From Tenebrio molitor (taxonomy: Eukaryota; Arthropoda; Insecta; Coleoptera; Tenebrionidae): a stretch of DNA of 64,000 nucleotides. Where the stretch lies: NCBI RefSeq assembly GCF_963966145.1, contig NC_091050.1, forward strand, positions 7,998,001 to 8,062,000, in the 5' to 3' direction. The notes under the pieces are model-generated. The model did not search any database, had not been told where the DNA came from, and was given only the letters and a program-made list of their open reading frames with translations. Positions 45,253 to 57,896 of this stretch are shown here, piece by piece (position 1 is the stretch's first letter; every line of letters begins with the position of its first letter). Position numbers and translations under genes: made by a program.

Positions 45253-48200
45253 TCATATAACATGTCCAGCCGCTATCCCCTCGTTTCGAAACTCGTCGTT
45301 TTTCATGATGACGCACACGGGTCTTTTCATCCCGTCTGGACTGGGAGTCCGTCTTGGGAACGCCGGAGGACAAATGTTGCAAGGACCGTTCACGTTGCTG
45401 GTGAGATTGTTGATGGGCCAGTTAATACTCGGAGGGTAAAGATGGCTGTTGCTGTAGAGAAGAGCCAGCTCGGCTGCAAATTTTGACTCGTCGGGATGTC
45501 GAAACGGATACAGATACGGAAGAGGAGGAAAGAGGCTGCGGGGGATCTTGAGGGGGTCTTGGTCTGGGTGATGACTGAGGAGGGATGGGAGCGACGTGGC
45601 GACGGAGATGGGGGGCATCATGCTTCTGGGCATGTTTTGGCCGTCCATGCTTGGGGATATCAGGGGGGATATTGAAAAGCCAAATTTGGGCTCTTTCTTC
45701 AGGAGCGGCTTCGGTTTCCTTCGTGGACGGTATTTGTAATCAGGATGCTCTTTCATGTGGAGAGCTCTGAAATAAAGGACAACAATAAATTATTTTCCAA
45801 GAACAGATTCAAAAATGACAAAACACATAGTAAAATTTATCTTGTTTACTACCAAGAGTAAATGTTTGTGCTGAAAATTGTCAGAATAGGGTCTTATATC
45901 GTTATATTTGTTTTCCACTTCCACCAAAAGATGAAAACGTTGCTTTTACGCAAATAGAAAATAAACCGTCGAAACGTAAATTTTGTCTTGATTAGATTCA
46001 TTTTTGAGTGAAAACAATGGTTTTGAAGACTGGATCAGAAGAAATTTGTTTTGGTCTTGCACAGAAGTAATTTTGGATTTGTTTGTGATGTGTCTTCGCC
46101 GGAAGCGATGTTTTCGGTAATTTCGTTGTAATTTCCCCGCATGTTATACCGAGTGATTGTGTCGGCGTTCTGGGAGCGGCGGTGGAGGTAAATACTCCAA
46201 TTGCTCGGTTAGAACAAAAGGAGGTGGCGCGTGAAAGAGGCATTGTAGTTGAGGGGATTGGAGACAGAGCGCGAGCCGAGACAATCTCCCTATGAATAGG
46301 ATCACAGGAGGTACTCAATGTGTCCTTACAATAGAAGCATTATCTTTTGTCGCCAGCTGAATATGTTGGCTTAGATAGTGTATTGTTGGAGTTCCAAGCT
46401 TCGAACTAGTGTCCTATTACATTTACAAATATTTTTACAGAAGCGACATCCCGCCGAATAATTTACGGAAAAATGTGAGGATAGAATGCGGACGTCTTGA
46501 TAATGTGATAAAACGTTCCCATTTATTTGTACGAAATTTACTTAAAAAAACGTCGCCGTCGTCCTACGCCACAATGTAGATAAAGAAAGGGGCATAAACA
46601 AATATCCGGCGTTTTGGGGTTGCTTGTGAACAAAACTCACTTTTGGAATATGTAAATAGGACTGATAACAAGCACCCTTTTTATGTGCGTCTCAGAAGGT
46701 TACGACCCGGAAATGAATTATGTGAAGTCAGAATTAATTGTGATGTTTCGCTTAACACCGTTTGCTCTTCGTCAATGCTTCTTTATAATTTTTTGTTTGT
46801 GGTGTGTCGCATTTATTAACATAAAGACAGCGTGATAATTTTGTTATTTTTAGGACAAATTTGAATTTTTTCAGTCGTAGAATTTGATAAGCGCATCTTT
46901 TGAGCTATTTGACTCAACTGGAAGTTGTAAACGCAGCCAGATGCGATCGGGCGGATAGAACAACTTCTTGGTATTTTGCTTGGCGTTGGAGTTAGCGGAA
47001 AAAGTTATTACAAGAAGTTTTTCAGAATCTAATTTTGATCGAGTTTCAACACAAATTCAGCATTTTAATGTTTTAGTATTGCTGGGCTATCGACGCACAG
47101 TCCGATCTTTGATTTTTATTTTTGAATAAATTACCATAGAATCGAAGGAACTTGTCAAAAATTATTAACGAACAAATTATAATAATTTATTTAATTCTTT
47201 ATTTAACAAAAATTGAAACAGATTTTGGAACAAACTGTTATTGAAATAATGATTTAGGTATTATACATTATAATAAATACAATGAATAAAGAAGAAACAA
47301 CATGACAATTTTGTGTTTAAATTTGACACAAGGAATCAGAATTGGATGATGAAGAAGGTACACCTTATGAAGTTCAACATTTGTGGAAAAATTCAAATCT
47401 CTACTTCAAAAAATAACGAAAATATCTGTCCTAAATAGGACCCACTGTATATTTTTTAATGTATGATTAATCCCTTAAGGAAAACAATTAATTTCTTTGT
47501 TAGTCTGCTCAACGACACTAGCAAAACAAAATGTAATGAAATAAAATATTTTGAGGAAGGAAAAAGAAGTAAAATTTTATGAGGGAATGTATTTTTTAAA
47601 TTTTTACAAGAATTATTTAATTACGAAATAAATCGTAAAACAACTTATTTATTACTCTTGAGAATGAGTTTCCAGTTTAAATTGTTGTTATTGTGAAATG
47701 AAAAGACAGGTTTTTTTAATGATAAATTTAATATTCAGTCTGTTATTTATTAGATATTACAAGATTTATTGCCAGAAAATCATAGTTACAATATACAGTG
47801 ATGTTTTCGTAATCCTGATAATCCAGGAAGTGAATGTATACGTCCGATATACAAAAACGAATTATTTATTCCAATAATAAATTTATAAATAGAGTTTGGC
47901 AACAATTACACATTAATAATTTTTTAAATTTGAAAAGTTTTTTTGAATATTCTACAAAAAAGAATTTTTTTTGTCAAATAACTGAAAATGAAAAGTAATA
48001 CTTAATATGTTTACCACCGAAATTCTACATGACATGTAAAATCATTGGTTTTAAAATAAATGAATGAATGAAATGAAAAAAATTACGTCAAATGGGGTTC
48101 TTAACATTTTACCATAATAGATAGGTAGGTACTTTAATATTCTTTTAAGTTTCTAAATAATCCTAAGCCCATGGATATAATTATAGAATATGTAGCCAAT

Positions 48201-51200
48201 GAACTGAGAAAAATTGCTATATTGATGATTTATGACTGTCGATCTTCAATGTGAAATAGAACATGTAGTATTTCTCTGTCACAGAACATTATCTATTGTT
48301 CTAGCAATATAAAGGATGCTTTTTAAAATTTGGCGTCGAAATTGGCGTTGAAGAGTCATCTTAAAAACACTGATTTTTCAAACTGAGATTAAAAACAAAA
48401 AAAAAAACACAAAAAGTGAGGTTAGATTTAAACAGCTGATCAGAGTTGTAATCCGGTGGTGTGTTCACAGTCGACTCTTCAACGCTAACTTCCATGCCAA
48501 ATTTAAAAAAGCACCCGTCACTAAATAAGAAAGTTAGTGAATACTCAGATATACCGGGACATTTTTTTAACATTGAACATAGCCCATACTTATTCCCTAT
48601 GTTCAGTTTTAAAAAACACAGGTCAATGCATGTATGTAATCACGTAACCAAGGTAACGAAAATAAGTACTTCACAGTTTAACAAAATGGTCAAGTTATTT
48701 GAAGAAGAAATACACATAATGCAGTTATTCTATGCCAATCAGAGCATTAGAAATGTGCGTGGCATTTCCAATGCAACACATGATAGACCAATTCCATCAA
48801 TCGGAACAATTTTTAACATTATTTCAAAATCTCTGGTGTTCGGTATAGTTGGTTGCATAGCAACTCACAATGCATTGATCTGTGTTTTTTAAAATTGAAC
48901 ATAGGGAATAAGTATGGACTATGTTCAAAGTTAAAAAAATGTCCCGGTACTAAGTCACTAAAATATTTTATTAATTTTTAATATTATTTTTAGTTCAAAC
49001 TAAATTAAATTAACTAATTCAACGCTGTTTAAAATGTAGAGCAAACTGTTTTAATATTAAGTATGTAGCTACATCTAATTCGAAAAACAAAATAAAAATG
49101 TGGTACCTACTTAACAATAACTCAATCCTGCTTAGTTTATTCAATTAGCACAATTTTAATAATTTGTGGGTATACATTGGACGTTAAGTGTGTGATTTAC
49201 AACTATAGCCAGATGTAAGGGTGATAAGATTAGGTAGGCAAATAGTCAAATTAGAGATCGCGGGATGTCCAGTTTCAAATGAAGAAGATATATTCATTTT
49301 TGATGTTGATATTAGTTTGTACATTTATTTATCAATAAACAACACCAGGCAAATTACTTTTTACTAATATTTACTTACTAATAATTAAAAAACCATATGA
49401 TGTTAATTTTAATTTAAGATAAACGAGAACAGTGAAATTTAATAATAAAAATAATTTTGTCATCTGAGGTGATCCTTATTAATTGATTTATTAATTATAT
49501 AAATGATCAACGACTAAAATATGTGCCTAAATACCGTGAAATCAAAAAAACAGCCCTACTTAAAATATTGGTGTTCTCAAAGAAACATATTTAAATCCTC
49601 TAACCTCCAATAGAGAAACGATTGTTAAATACAGAAACATTTAAACTAAACCATGATAGTCGTGGCTTACTCGATTTATAATTTTTTTTGATCGCACGGT
49701 ACTCATTCATATGTACTCGTAATTGATTCAAAGATAACTAGAGTGTTTCCTGCCAGATTGTACCTGATTTTAATAATTTATGCAATTAACTTTGCTGATT
49801 AGAGACTGTTTTGCAATAGAAATACATAAATGAAAGTTCCAGTTGTAATCTTCTTTATTGCATGAATTATTTACTAATTTTTTCCGAGATAACGTTGTTG
49901 TTCTGAAAGTAAGCACGAATCGCAGACGAGTGATTTATTTTGAAACAACAAAAACATGCTTGCACCTGGGGATGCTACAAGAAAATTCCACGGCAAGACC
50001 GTGTAACAGCTTAGAAAATTAGATATTGACCCGGCTTCGCCTTCTCTATCTTGATTTTAATTTAATTTTTAAATATCACTTGAAACTTTCCAACCAATTT
50101 CTTTATTGAAAAAATTAACACAGCTTACAACGCTATCAAAGTGAGTGAAATATCTCAAAAGCTCAAATGAGATCGTGCCTAACATGAAATCAGAAGTGTA
50201 TTTTACATAAAACTTAGCTCACCTAATTAAAACACGTACCTAAATGTAATTGCAATAATTCTCACCCAGACAAAAATTAGTTGTTTGTCATCGGAGCTGT
50301 CACAAATTTAGATCAAAAACTTCTGTTTTAAAGTTAGAGAAACACTCTAACTATTAGCCTTGGCTAATACGCAATCAAAAAATATGTTCAGTAATTCTTT
50401 AGTTAAAACGTTATAAGCGAATACATACATAGATACAAGTTTTGCCTTTTATAATATGTTAATATGTACGTCAAACCTGTAATGTACGCATTTTCATGGT
50501 TACAGTGGCTAAAAAAATTTTCAGCTAATGGCGTTCACGGAAAAAGTATTTTTTTGTAGCGGTAAAAAATTTAAACATTTTTTTTATTGTTGTCATGACA
50601 ACATTATTATCAAATGTAAGTTTTCTTTTGTTTATTTCAAGCGTGCGATTTTCAAGAAAAATTTAGCATAAATTATGAATACTTAAAAAAAAGGTACCTA
50701 ATTAATTTTTACTTAAAATAATAATAATTAAATAAAAATAATACGCCAATAAAGGATAGAATACACAAACATTTTGACAGGTCAATGATCTTTTGTATGA
50801 TTTTTTAGTGTAGCAAATAACATAATCTTTTAAGATTAAATGCTTAAATTAATTGTGTTATCTACCAAATTGCATCTATACATTCACAATAGTGTGTTCA
50901 GGTACTTTTACACAGATTAAGTACGTTAAATACCTTAAATATTTAACTACTTAACGCAATCGGAAAACGATATTTAATTGTAAAAAGACGGTTAGCTTGT
51001 ATTCGTAGATACGCAGATTATTTAAAAAATATGTGTTTTTCAACAGTCGATTCCTTAAATATTGACTGTGAATGAAGCCGATAAGTATTCGTTATAGATA
51101 CACAAGTACAAGAAGTTAACGAAAAACATGAGGCACCTCTTCAAACAAAACAATCACTCTTCTCTTTATTTACCTTCGAAATATTCTATTGAGCAAATTA

Positions 51201-52159
51201 AATTGATCTAAACCTGAACAAATATCACCTAAGTACTTTATCATCGCCCAACTACTGATAACCATTTCCGTATTTATACACAAAACAGAAATAATCGTTG
51301 ATCCACGGTTCCTTGTAGGTATATTTTTGAAAATGTACAGAGCTTGTGTATATTAGATAGTGCCCGGCTTTGTACAGATATAAATGTTCATTCTTTCGTT
51401 TATCACTGGGTAAACACCTTGTCTTGGGAATACACACAACAAACACAATGTTATTGTTGATTTCATAATAAAATAAAAAATACACATTCAGTTGATGCTT
51501 TGTATGGGCATCTCTGATAGATTAACTCATCGTGTTACAAGAAAAAATGTTTGCCTTTGATTGACCGATTACGACTATCAACTCAAACCCACCCTCGTAC
51601 TTCATTTTCTAAACGGAGTTTACACGGCGCATTGTTTAAGTATAATCCATAAAATAGAGAGATGCCACCCTAATACGCCGTTATGACTTTATTAATATGC
51701 CGCGACTAATCCACCCCTTATAAAAGGCGGCATAAGGCCGATTTTCATGGGGCACCCTGTTATCTTTTGTAAAACAGACGACCTGCTTTGTAATACTGAA
51801 TCACTCTAAATCTCTGTTTATTGAGATGAGGAGGAGCGCCGCTTCGTATTATTGTACCCCCGTAATACGTGTGGGAATTGTCACGTTGTCTCGAGAGAAA
51901 TTTTGAAGGGCGCTTTTTCCCGGATTCTCCTGGTTCAGTGGGCTTCTTACCTCAATCGTTTGGCTTCATCGATGAACGGCCTCTTTTCCGACTCACTCAA
52001 CAACTTCCATTCTGCTCCCAGACGTTTGGAAATTTCTGAATTGTGCATTTTCGGGTTCTCTTGGGCCATTTTCCGGCGCTGTCCTCGCGACCAGACCATG
52101 AAGGCGTTCATGGGCCTCTTGATGTGCTCTTGGTTGTGGATGGGCTTCGGGGAGGACAT
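45253..52159 (-). CDS. SoxB2 (Sox21-type) HMG-box transcription factor
   Basis: Two exons: 52159-51951 and 45766-45253, giving 240 residues. The start is fixed by an in-frame TGA 21 nt upstream of MSSPKPIHNQEH. The HMG box (about 13-90) reads IKRPMNAFMVWSRGQRRKMA through KRLGAEWKLLSESEKRPFID and EHPDYKYRPRRKPK. It binds the DNA minor groove at ACAAT-type sites and bends it. The 6.2-kb intron splits the box after AKRLR, as in insect Sox21a/Sox21b and unlike intronless Dichaete. RRKPKPLLKKEPKF after the box resembles vertebrate Sox21 (KPKTLLKKDKF), supporting group B2. The C-terminal part is Pro/Ser-rich (LISPSMDGQNMP, PYLYPFRHPDE) and probably regulatory. Which insect paralogue it is cannot be decided. 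The large intron and flanking deserts fit a developmental gene. Confidence 0.92.
48314..48516. mobile_element. MITE (GGCGTCGAAG family), copy 3
   Basis: The left arm has aaatttggcgtcgaaattgg and the right arm its diverged inverse ending ttaaaaaagcaccc. The interior holds gatttaaacagctgatcaga, shared with copy 4 at 53693-53872. It lies in the Sox intron. Confidence 0.8.
48552..48949. mobile_element. 398-bp TA-flanked inverted-repeat element with transposase fragment
   Basis: Arms of about 60 bp start taccgggacatttttttaac and include catagcccatacttattccc, inverted at the right end. The interior has an open frame whose middle reads FEEEIHIMQLFYANQSIRNV then RPIPSIGTIFNII. This resembles the helix-turn-helix (DUF4817-like) start of insect mariner-type transposases. 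The rest of the gene is missing. Confidence 0.65.
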
Positions 52160-52640
52160 GTTTGGATTTTTTTCAAATCACTCGAACAATTTACTGTCAC
52201 AGTTTTCAGGGCATTATTTTTGGGGGTCGGTTGGCGCGGTTTGTGTGTGCAGGTGGGGTCTGAGACAGTTTCCGCAACTTGCACCGTGTTGTGATAGAGA
52301 TGAACTGGCACCACGCTGTGATCTGAAAACACTTCCCCGAGCTTGTTGATTTAGGAGGGTGGAGGGAAGAGCATGAAAGGGGGCGTGATATGCGCGTGAA
52401 TTATACAAATTTCGGCCCCCAATCCCACCGCAGATAATAGATAAACGATGTACGGTAAAAATCAAACCATCATTTCATCTGAAAAATATTCACGGGTCAA
52501 GCAGAAATCCTCCGCGGATTTTTTTCTTTCAGGATAATTTAGGTAGGTATATTTTGCACTTGTGGTTTTCGAATTTTATCTTTAAATGCCATAACAATTA
52601 CGAGGATAAATATCAAGGAAAATATGTGTATGTGTGTGTG
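52160..52640 (-). promoter_or_regulatory. Sox 5' UTR and probable promoter
   Basis: Directly upstream of the Sox start codon, moderately GC-rich for about 280 bp. A minus-strand TATA-like TGTATAATTC near 52400 would place a start site near 52375 and a 5' UTR of some 215 nt. This is a weak match, so the true start site is uncertain. Confidence 0.3.
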
Positions 52641-52649
52641 TGTGTGTGA
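52625..52649. repeat. (TG)n microsatellite
   Basis: About twelve tg units with one interruption, upstream of the Sox gene. Confidence 0.95.
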
Positions 52650-53692
52650 TATTCAACGGTATGATTAGCGTGTACCTGCGAAATAAATTTAGGGGATAAG
52701 GGTTAATAGTTAAACGTTGTGTGAAATTACAAACGTCGGTTTAATTTCCGTTTAGCCAAATTGAATCTGCAACCGGATTTAATAGGCCTGTAACACAAGA
52801 ATTGGATTAGTGGTTTATTTTCTCAGGTTTGAATTCTTGAACACTTGTTGCTGTCGCCATAGGATCGTCCCCCACCATTCACATCGATTGTTTAAACTCC
52901 GCCTATTCTGTTTCTCATTGGTTGAGATATCTTCTAATGATATCAGTATATCTTATAAAACTGAAGTCTCCTGAAACCCAACTTTCAAACAAGCTTGATG
53001 GGGGTACTTAGGTATTACAGCGAAAATAATGCAATCACGTTATGAATTTTTTTTGAGGGATCGATGTTTATTTTATTTATTAATGTTGCAACATTTTTCA
53101 ACTTTAGGTAAGAATGTACCTATTCTTATTTCGTGTTTATTATTTAAAAAAAACTGTAATTTTATTTGGATTGCATAATTATTATTTTACTTGCTGGATC
53201 ATTACAGTGACATTTTATGGCACACTGCTTACCTTCTTAGGTATCTTTTTTAAATAAAATTTGCCTGAAAGAAATTTTATTATTTTATTAATTACAGTGG
53301 TAAATTGGTATTATTCGAATTTTACATATTCTACATTGTAATTAATTATGGTGGCATATCTGGAATATAATTAATTACCTTTATGGTTGCTACTGTTCAT
53401 TTTTGCTAAACACTGATAAAGCAGTAGTTCAACAGTTACTACTGCAGTACTGCTTACACATGTAGGAGAAGCGGCTGTACCCTCACCTACGCAAATACTG
53501 ATAAATCAGAAGCAACTGCACAATTGTGAGTACAATCTACATGTTGTAGTGTTGGTGTTAGCAGCAGTAGCAACTGTTAAAGCTCTATCAGGACATGCTG
53601 TTATAAAGCAATAAGAGCGAAAGTCGCTGTACAAATTATACATAGACTATATAGCATTACCTAATTTTAAAAATTGTGATAAATAATATAAA
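52650..53692. other. Upstream Sox flank
   Basis: AT-rich with no gene seen. Around 53415-53580 several agcagtag/actgctg-type motifs occur on both strands (cagtagttcaacagttac, gcagcagtagcaactgtt), possibly an imperfect inverted repeat. Confidence 0.35.
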
Positions 53693-53872
53693 GGGTGTTT
53701 TTTAAAATTTTAAAAACACAAATAACGCAAAAAGTTAGATTAGATTTAAACAGCTGATCAACCTATCGCCTTAAAAAAGACTGATTTTTAAACTGCATAT
53801 TATGAAAAAGACGCAAAAAGTGAGGTTAGATTTAAACAGCAGATCAGAGTTGTAATTAAAAAAAAAAACACA
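53693..53872. mobile_element. MITE (GGCGTCGAAG family), rearranged copy 4
   Basis: It starts gggtgttttttaaaatttta and ends in an A-rich run plus cacacgtta. The interior segment ttagatttaaacag(c) is present twice (near 53740 and 53825). The copy has an internal duplication and has lost the ggcgtcgaag part of both arms. Confidence 0.65.
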
Positions 53873-54708
53873 CGTTACAACATAATATTCTAATTCTATT
53901 CTATTAATCGCAATCTACGATTTTTTTTCTTTCAAAGTTTAACATATGCTTAACCACTTTTAATCAAACGTTTTTAAAGTACATACCAAATTATAAAAGA
54001 TTAAGGAGGAAGATTTTCTTCTCATACAGTGAACGCATTTACCTTTTAACCTTTGGAAAACACACATGCTTTACTTTACTATAGTGTTCTCATGTGACTC
54101 TGACGGCTAGAGCTATAAAACTATAGATAATACATATTCACCAAATCAACAAAGCGGCATTTTGCTTTTCTACTGGTTACTATTGAAAAGCTAACCCTTA
54201 TTAAAGGTCAAACCCTCGAGCTAAAGCTCTCGGACCTAACCAGAATAAAAATGCCCAAATTCAACTAGTAAAATTGTCAAAGCAAAAAGTTTTCGTAAAA
54301 TTGAAAAATTTATCCGATACAAATTAATCAAATATCGGGCCTTCAAATAAATATATATTTAGAGTAGGCGTAGGCGACATTCTAATTGTGTTAACATTGT
54401 GAAGTAATTTTTGTAGGTAACCAATTATTCTCCGGAGTTACACAGGTTACATTGTAAGCTTTTTCCCAATTTCATATTGTCATATTCCGTGGAGGGGGAA
54501 TAGGGAGAATGCACTACAAAAATTTAAAATAATTTCTAACCTAATTTTATTTCGTTAAAATGTCAGACGTTTCTTGTGTCATTTTCTACGCTGGAAGAAT
54601 GTTGCAAACAATTGAATTTCCATAGGTTGCTCTAAATATAAATTTATTTGAAGGCCCGTTACATTTTACCTATGTATTTAGAATTAGAAGAGACATTTAC
54701 ATTATTTG
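53873..54708. other. Intergenic, nothing recognised
   Basis: AT-rich sequence without gene or structured repeat. Confidence 0.45.
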
Positions 54709-54880
54709 TACAGGGTGATTGTCCCATCGCAGTAGGCGTTGATGGCGTACTTGGATGTGCAGCAAGCCTTCTGACATGAGTGAGACTAGTACCTATCGCC
54801 GATAGGTGGCGATACATCCAAAATTTGTGTGGGTTTTCAACGCCAACTACGATATGACAATCATTTATAATGACCCTGTA
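54709..54880. mobile_element. 172-bp MITE, separate family
   Basis: The ends tacagggtgattgtcccatc and, inverted, tacagggtcattataaatga lead into a shared tag(t)aggcgttga block on both sides. It recalls the ggcgttg part of the GGCGTCGAAG family but has different outer ends, so it is listed apart. Confidence 0.7.
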
Positions 54881-55082
54881 TAAAATATGTCATCTGAATT
54901 TTAAAGCGATAATCGAGAAAGAAATCCTAAATTTGATCGATCAGAGTTGAGCAGAGTTTTCTTTTATTTTGCTTTGATGACAGCCAACACCAAAATGAGA
55001 CATATTTTTATTATTTGATAGTTTAGTGACACAAATATTTGGGAACTAACTATCTGCTAGTCTTAATTTTTAATTAAATATC

Positions 55083-55152
55083 GGGTGTTCATTTAAATTT
55101 TCGGTCAAAAAAAAGAGTCGATTGTGACAGACCACTCGTGTAAAAGCACAAA
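55083..55152. mobile_element. Fragment of GGCGTCGAAG-family MITE
   Basis: gggtgttcatttaaattttc is followed by gagtcgattgtgacagacca and ctcgtgtaaaagc, blocks found in copies 1 and 2. The right arm is missing. Confidence 0.55.
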
Positions 55153-55429
55153 CAACAGGGCTATTTTATTTCGAAAACTGCCACCATATGACGTGCAATT
55201 GGTTTAAATAACGTCATTAGTTTTTGCGCAATGACTATTAATTATGAGTGTAGATAAAAAGTTGTACGATATCGTAATGTGTCGTTACGATACTTGATGG
55301 ATTATTTAACTCGTTGGACAATTTTTCCATCGCGTATCATAAAATTCCACATTACGATACACATATTTTAAATAACTATTTCGTGAAAAATTAAATTAAA
55401 TTTTTTGACGTAAAATTTGTCATTTTCTC

Positions 55430-55690
55430 AAAAAAATTGTCATCTAAGGTATACATTTTTTTAATTCATCGTTTAGGTAGTAGGAGGTCTATCAAAAAAA
55501 GAAGAAAAGAATGGGGATTGTTATTTAAACAAACCAATGATGACGTCATTGTGCAAAAATACATGACGTCATAAGTAAAATTTTTATGTCATAAGGTGCC
55601 TAATTAAAAAATGAAATTGACCTGTCCGAGCGTTTAGCTTGAAAACATTATATAACGCGATTATAAATTTTATTCCTTATTTTATCACCA
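55430..55690. repeat. Dispersed repeat (copy 2 of the Pex1 intron 10 repeat)
   Basis: Same block order as 25440-25690. This copy includes two tgacgtca-like sites (gatgacgtcattg and catgacgtcataag). The left flank with aaggtatacatttttt also partly matches. Confidence 0.65.
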
Positions 55691-57635
55691 CACTGCATAT
55701 TTTCACGCCGTTATCGTTGATTTGCAATGAATTTCATTGATTTACTCGTATTTATGTAGCTACCTAAATAAATAATGGAGGCAAACATTTTTCATAAACA
55801 TTTGAATAAAACAAATGAGATTTATTTTTATTTTTGTGATCGTCACTGCTCACTCGTAGGTAGAAACGTTCCCCACTTTGACGACGGAGTGAATAAGGAG
55901 GCATTAAAGGGCAATTATCGTGCAAGTTGCCAGTTTGACGATAAGACCGAAAGTCCTGCATTTAAATCGCCACAATAAATCTGGATGGCAGTATAACTAC
56001 CATTTCTCTTTTTTCACGTTGGCTCAATTTTTCCAATACTCCTTGAATGGTTTCTTTTGAAAGGCCAAACTTGGCGAGATCTTGATAAAGCTTTCTATAA
56101 GTGAGAATGGCGCAGGAATAATATCGTAAACTTTACAAATCCCATTTGGAATTGTGACTTTTATGTCGGCTGAAAGCGGATTTGGGCTTTTGGCTTCTTT
56201 TTGTTAACCGCGCGAGGCGTACTCGTTTATTACCGCCAAAAGCACAGATTCTTCTGTTTCTAATTATTATCGTTTCGTTCATCGAAACTGCTCTTCCAAA
56301 AACTTGGCAGGTTTTACAGAAATTTCCATAATTAACTTTCTTCGGCTCGAACTCCAGAGGCGTCCCAATTTTCTACTAATTGTAAACGCTCGACATTTTT
56401 ATTTTTCGATTATTAAACGAACTGGGGTGGAAGAGGGGTCCGATTGATCTCGTCGGTATATCGGCTCGTGTACGCGAGATCCACCCTTTACCGGCCTCCG
56501 CGATTAAATAGGCATTCAGGGTACAATGGGCCCTGATTGGTGAGACAATTGACGGTTTTTGCAATGTCAATTTGTTTTTGTATGGCTCACAATACAGTAG
56601 GCTGTGACAAACAGTACAGCCCAGTGACGACAATTTACAACCATTCAATTGCTCCCGCACGGCTTGAATTTTGATTTTACATTATTTATCGTAAATATCG
56701 AATTATTTATTGCCTTTATGCCGCTCGCTTCCAATACCTAACATCGTTACGTGGTTTTCGTTTTTTGTGTCATCTTGTCTGAATCATCGACCCCTCATTT
56801 AATTATATTTTATTCTTTATTCTGACAGAAGCGAAGAAGAAAGCATCAGAAGAATCCTTGTAAAAAATATGTCGACTGATAATTGTATCGATTATTGAAT
56901 ATCGATCACGTTTTGTTGGAACGGACAAGAACGGTAAACAATTTGAAATAAGGATAAATGATCGGACATTGATATATCAAATAATTCTGTATACAATATT
57001 GTTCTTTGGGATCCAGTTTGCCGCCTAAACAACAATGCCAACTCTACAATGGAGTTAATATTATCTAAAAGGATAATGATAGAATTATTCGTATACAATC
57101 AAGCTTGCATTGTTATCGTAATGATTATTTTTACTGATGCGGCATTTTTTGTCCTGATACCTGCTCTATTTTATTGTTGATTATGTTGCTCAATGCAGCG
57201 AAATATGCATGCATTCTAGGAATTCGCACAACACAGGAATATTTTTCTGCTCTTTCAACAGGCGCACCAACCGGCAATGACTTTAACCACAAGGATATTT
57301 TCAGGGTAAAATCATATTTAAATAAATCATTTGTCATTTGAACACAAGGACGTGCAGAATTGCGGATAGATAGCTAATTCTTCCCTAATAAGTAGATGTC
57401 AAATTTGTCTTTCGTATTCTAATTTTTGACGGATTTGCAAATGCTGCTTGATTTACGTGTTTTCATTTTATTTTAATTAAATTCTAATTTTTTTCTAAGA
57501 TTCTGTCGAACAAATCACCAAACTTATTATATCATTTAATTTAAAAAAATAAGCTCTTTAATGATGTCCCATTTAACCCATGTTTCCATTTAAAAAAAAA
57601 TCAATTTGGCTTTGTATGGCGCGTCAAATGAAATC
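55691..57635. other. Intergenic, nothing recognised
   Basis: No gene is supported. Small open frames here show no protein character and no repeats were recognised. Confidence 0.4.
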
Positions 57636-57896
57636 CTGGGCTGAGTAAGCGTTGAAAAAAATTAAACTGTTTAGAACAATGTAAAATTTGAATTTCCCGC
57701 CGTTTGACACGAATGACATTTGTTTATGTTTATCGAGATACAATTGAACATGTTTGTTTTCAGCAAAGGGTGCCCTTAGATATTTGCTTCGAGAATAGGA
57801 ATCGTTAAGTTATTCTATTTTTAATGTAAAACATTGCAAAGAAAGAAAAACAGAAAGATTTTTTTGGTTTTAAATTTTAGGTTAACTGTCAACAAA
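57636..57896 (+). repeat. 260-bp dispersed repeat, copy 2
   Basis: Partner of 43170-43433 in direct orientation. It differs by small indels, e.g. an extra tgttt in aacatgtttgttttcagc. Confidence 0.85.

Larger units (their letters stand above)
45767..51950 (-). other. Sox intron (6.2 kb)
   Basis: It interrupts the HMG box at an arginine codon (AG|A). It contains two DNA elements (48314-48516 and 48552-48949) and otherwise AT-rich sequence without exons. A TATA-like cttataaaagg near 51719 lacks a linked gene. Intronic enhancers are likely but not identifiable by eye. Confidence 0.6.

Noticed and set aside
45080..45439. Plus-strand frame of 119 codons
   Set aside because: Opposite strand of the Sox C-terminus and its extension; no protein resemblance of its own.
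45998..46318. Minus-strand frame of 106 codons near Sox exon 2
   Set aside because: No start context, no family motif, and it lies within the Sox intron without splice sites that would join it in frame.
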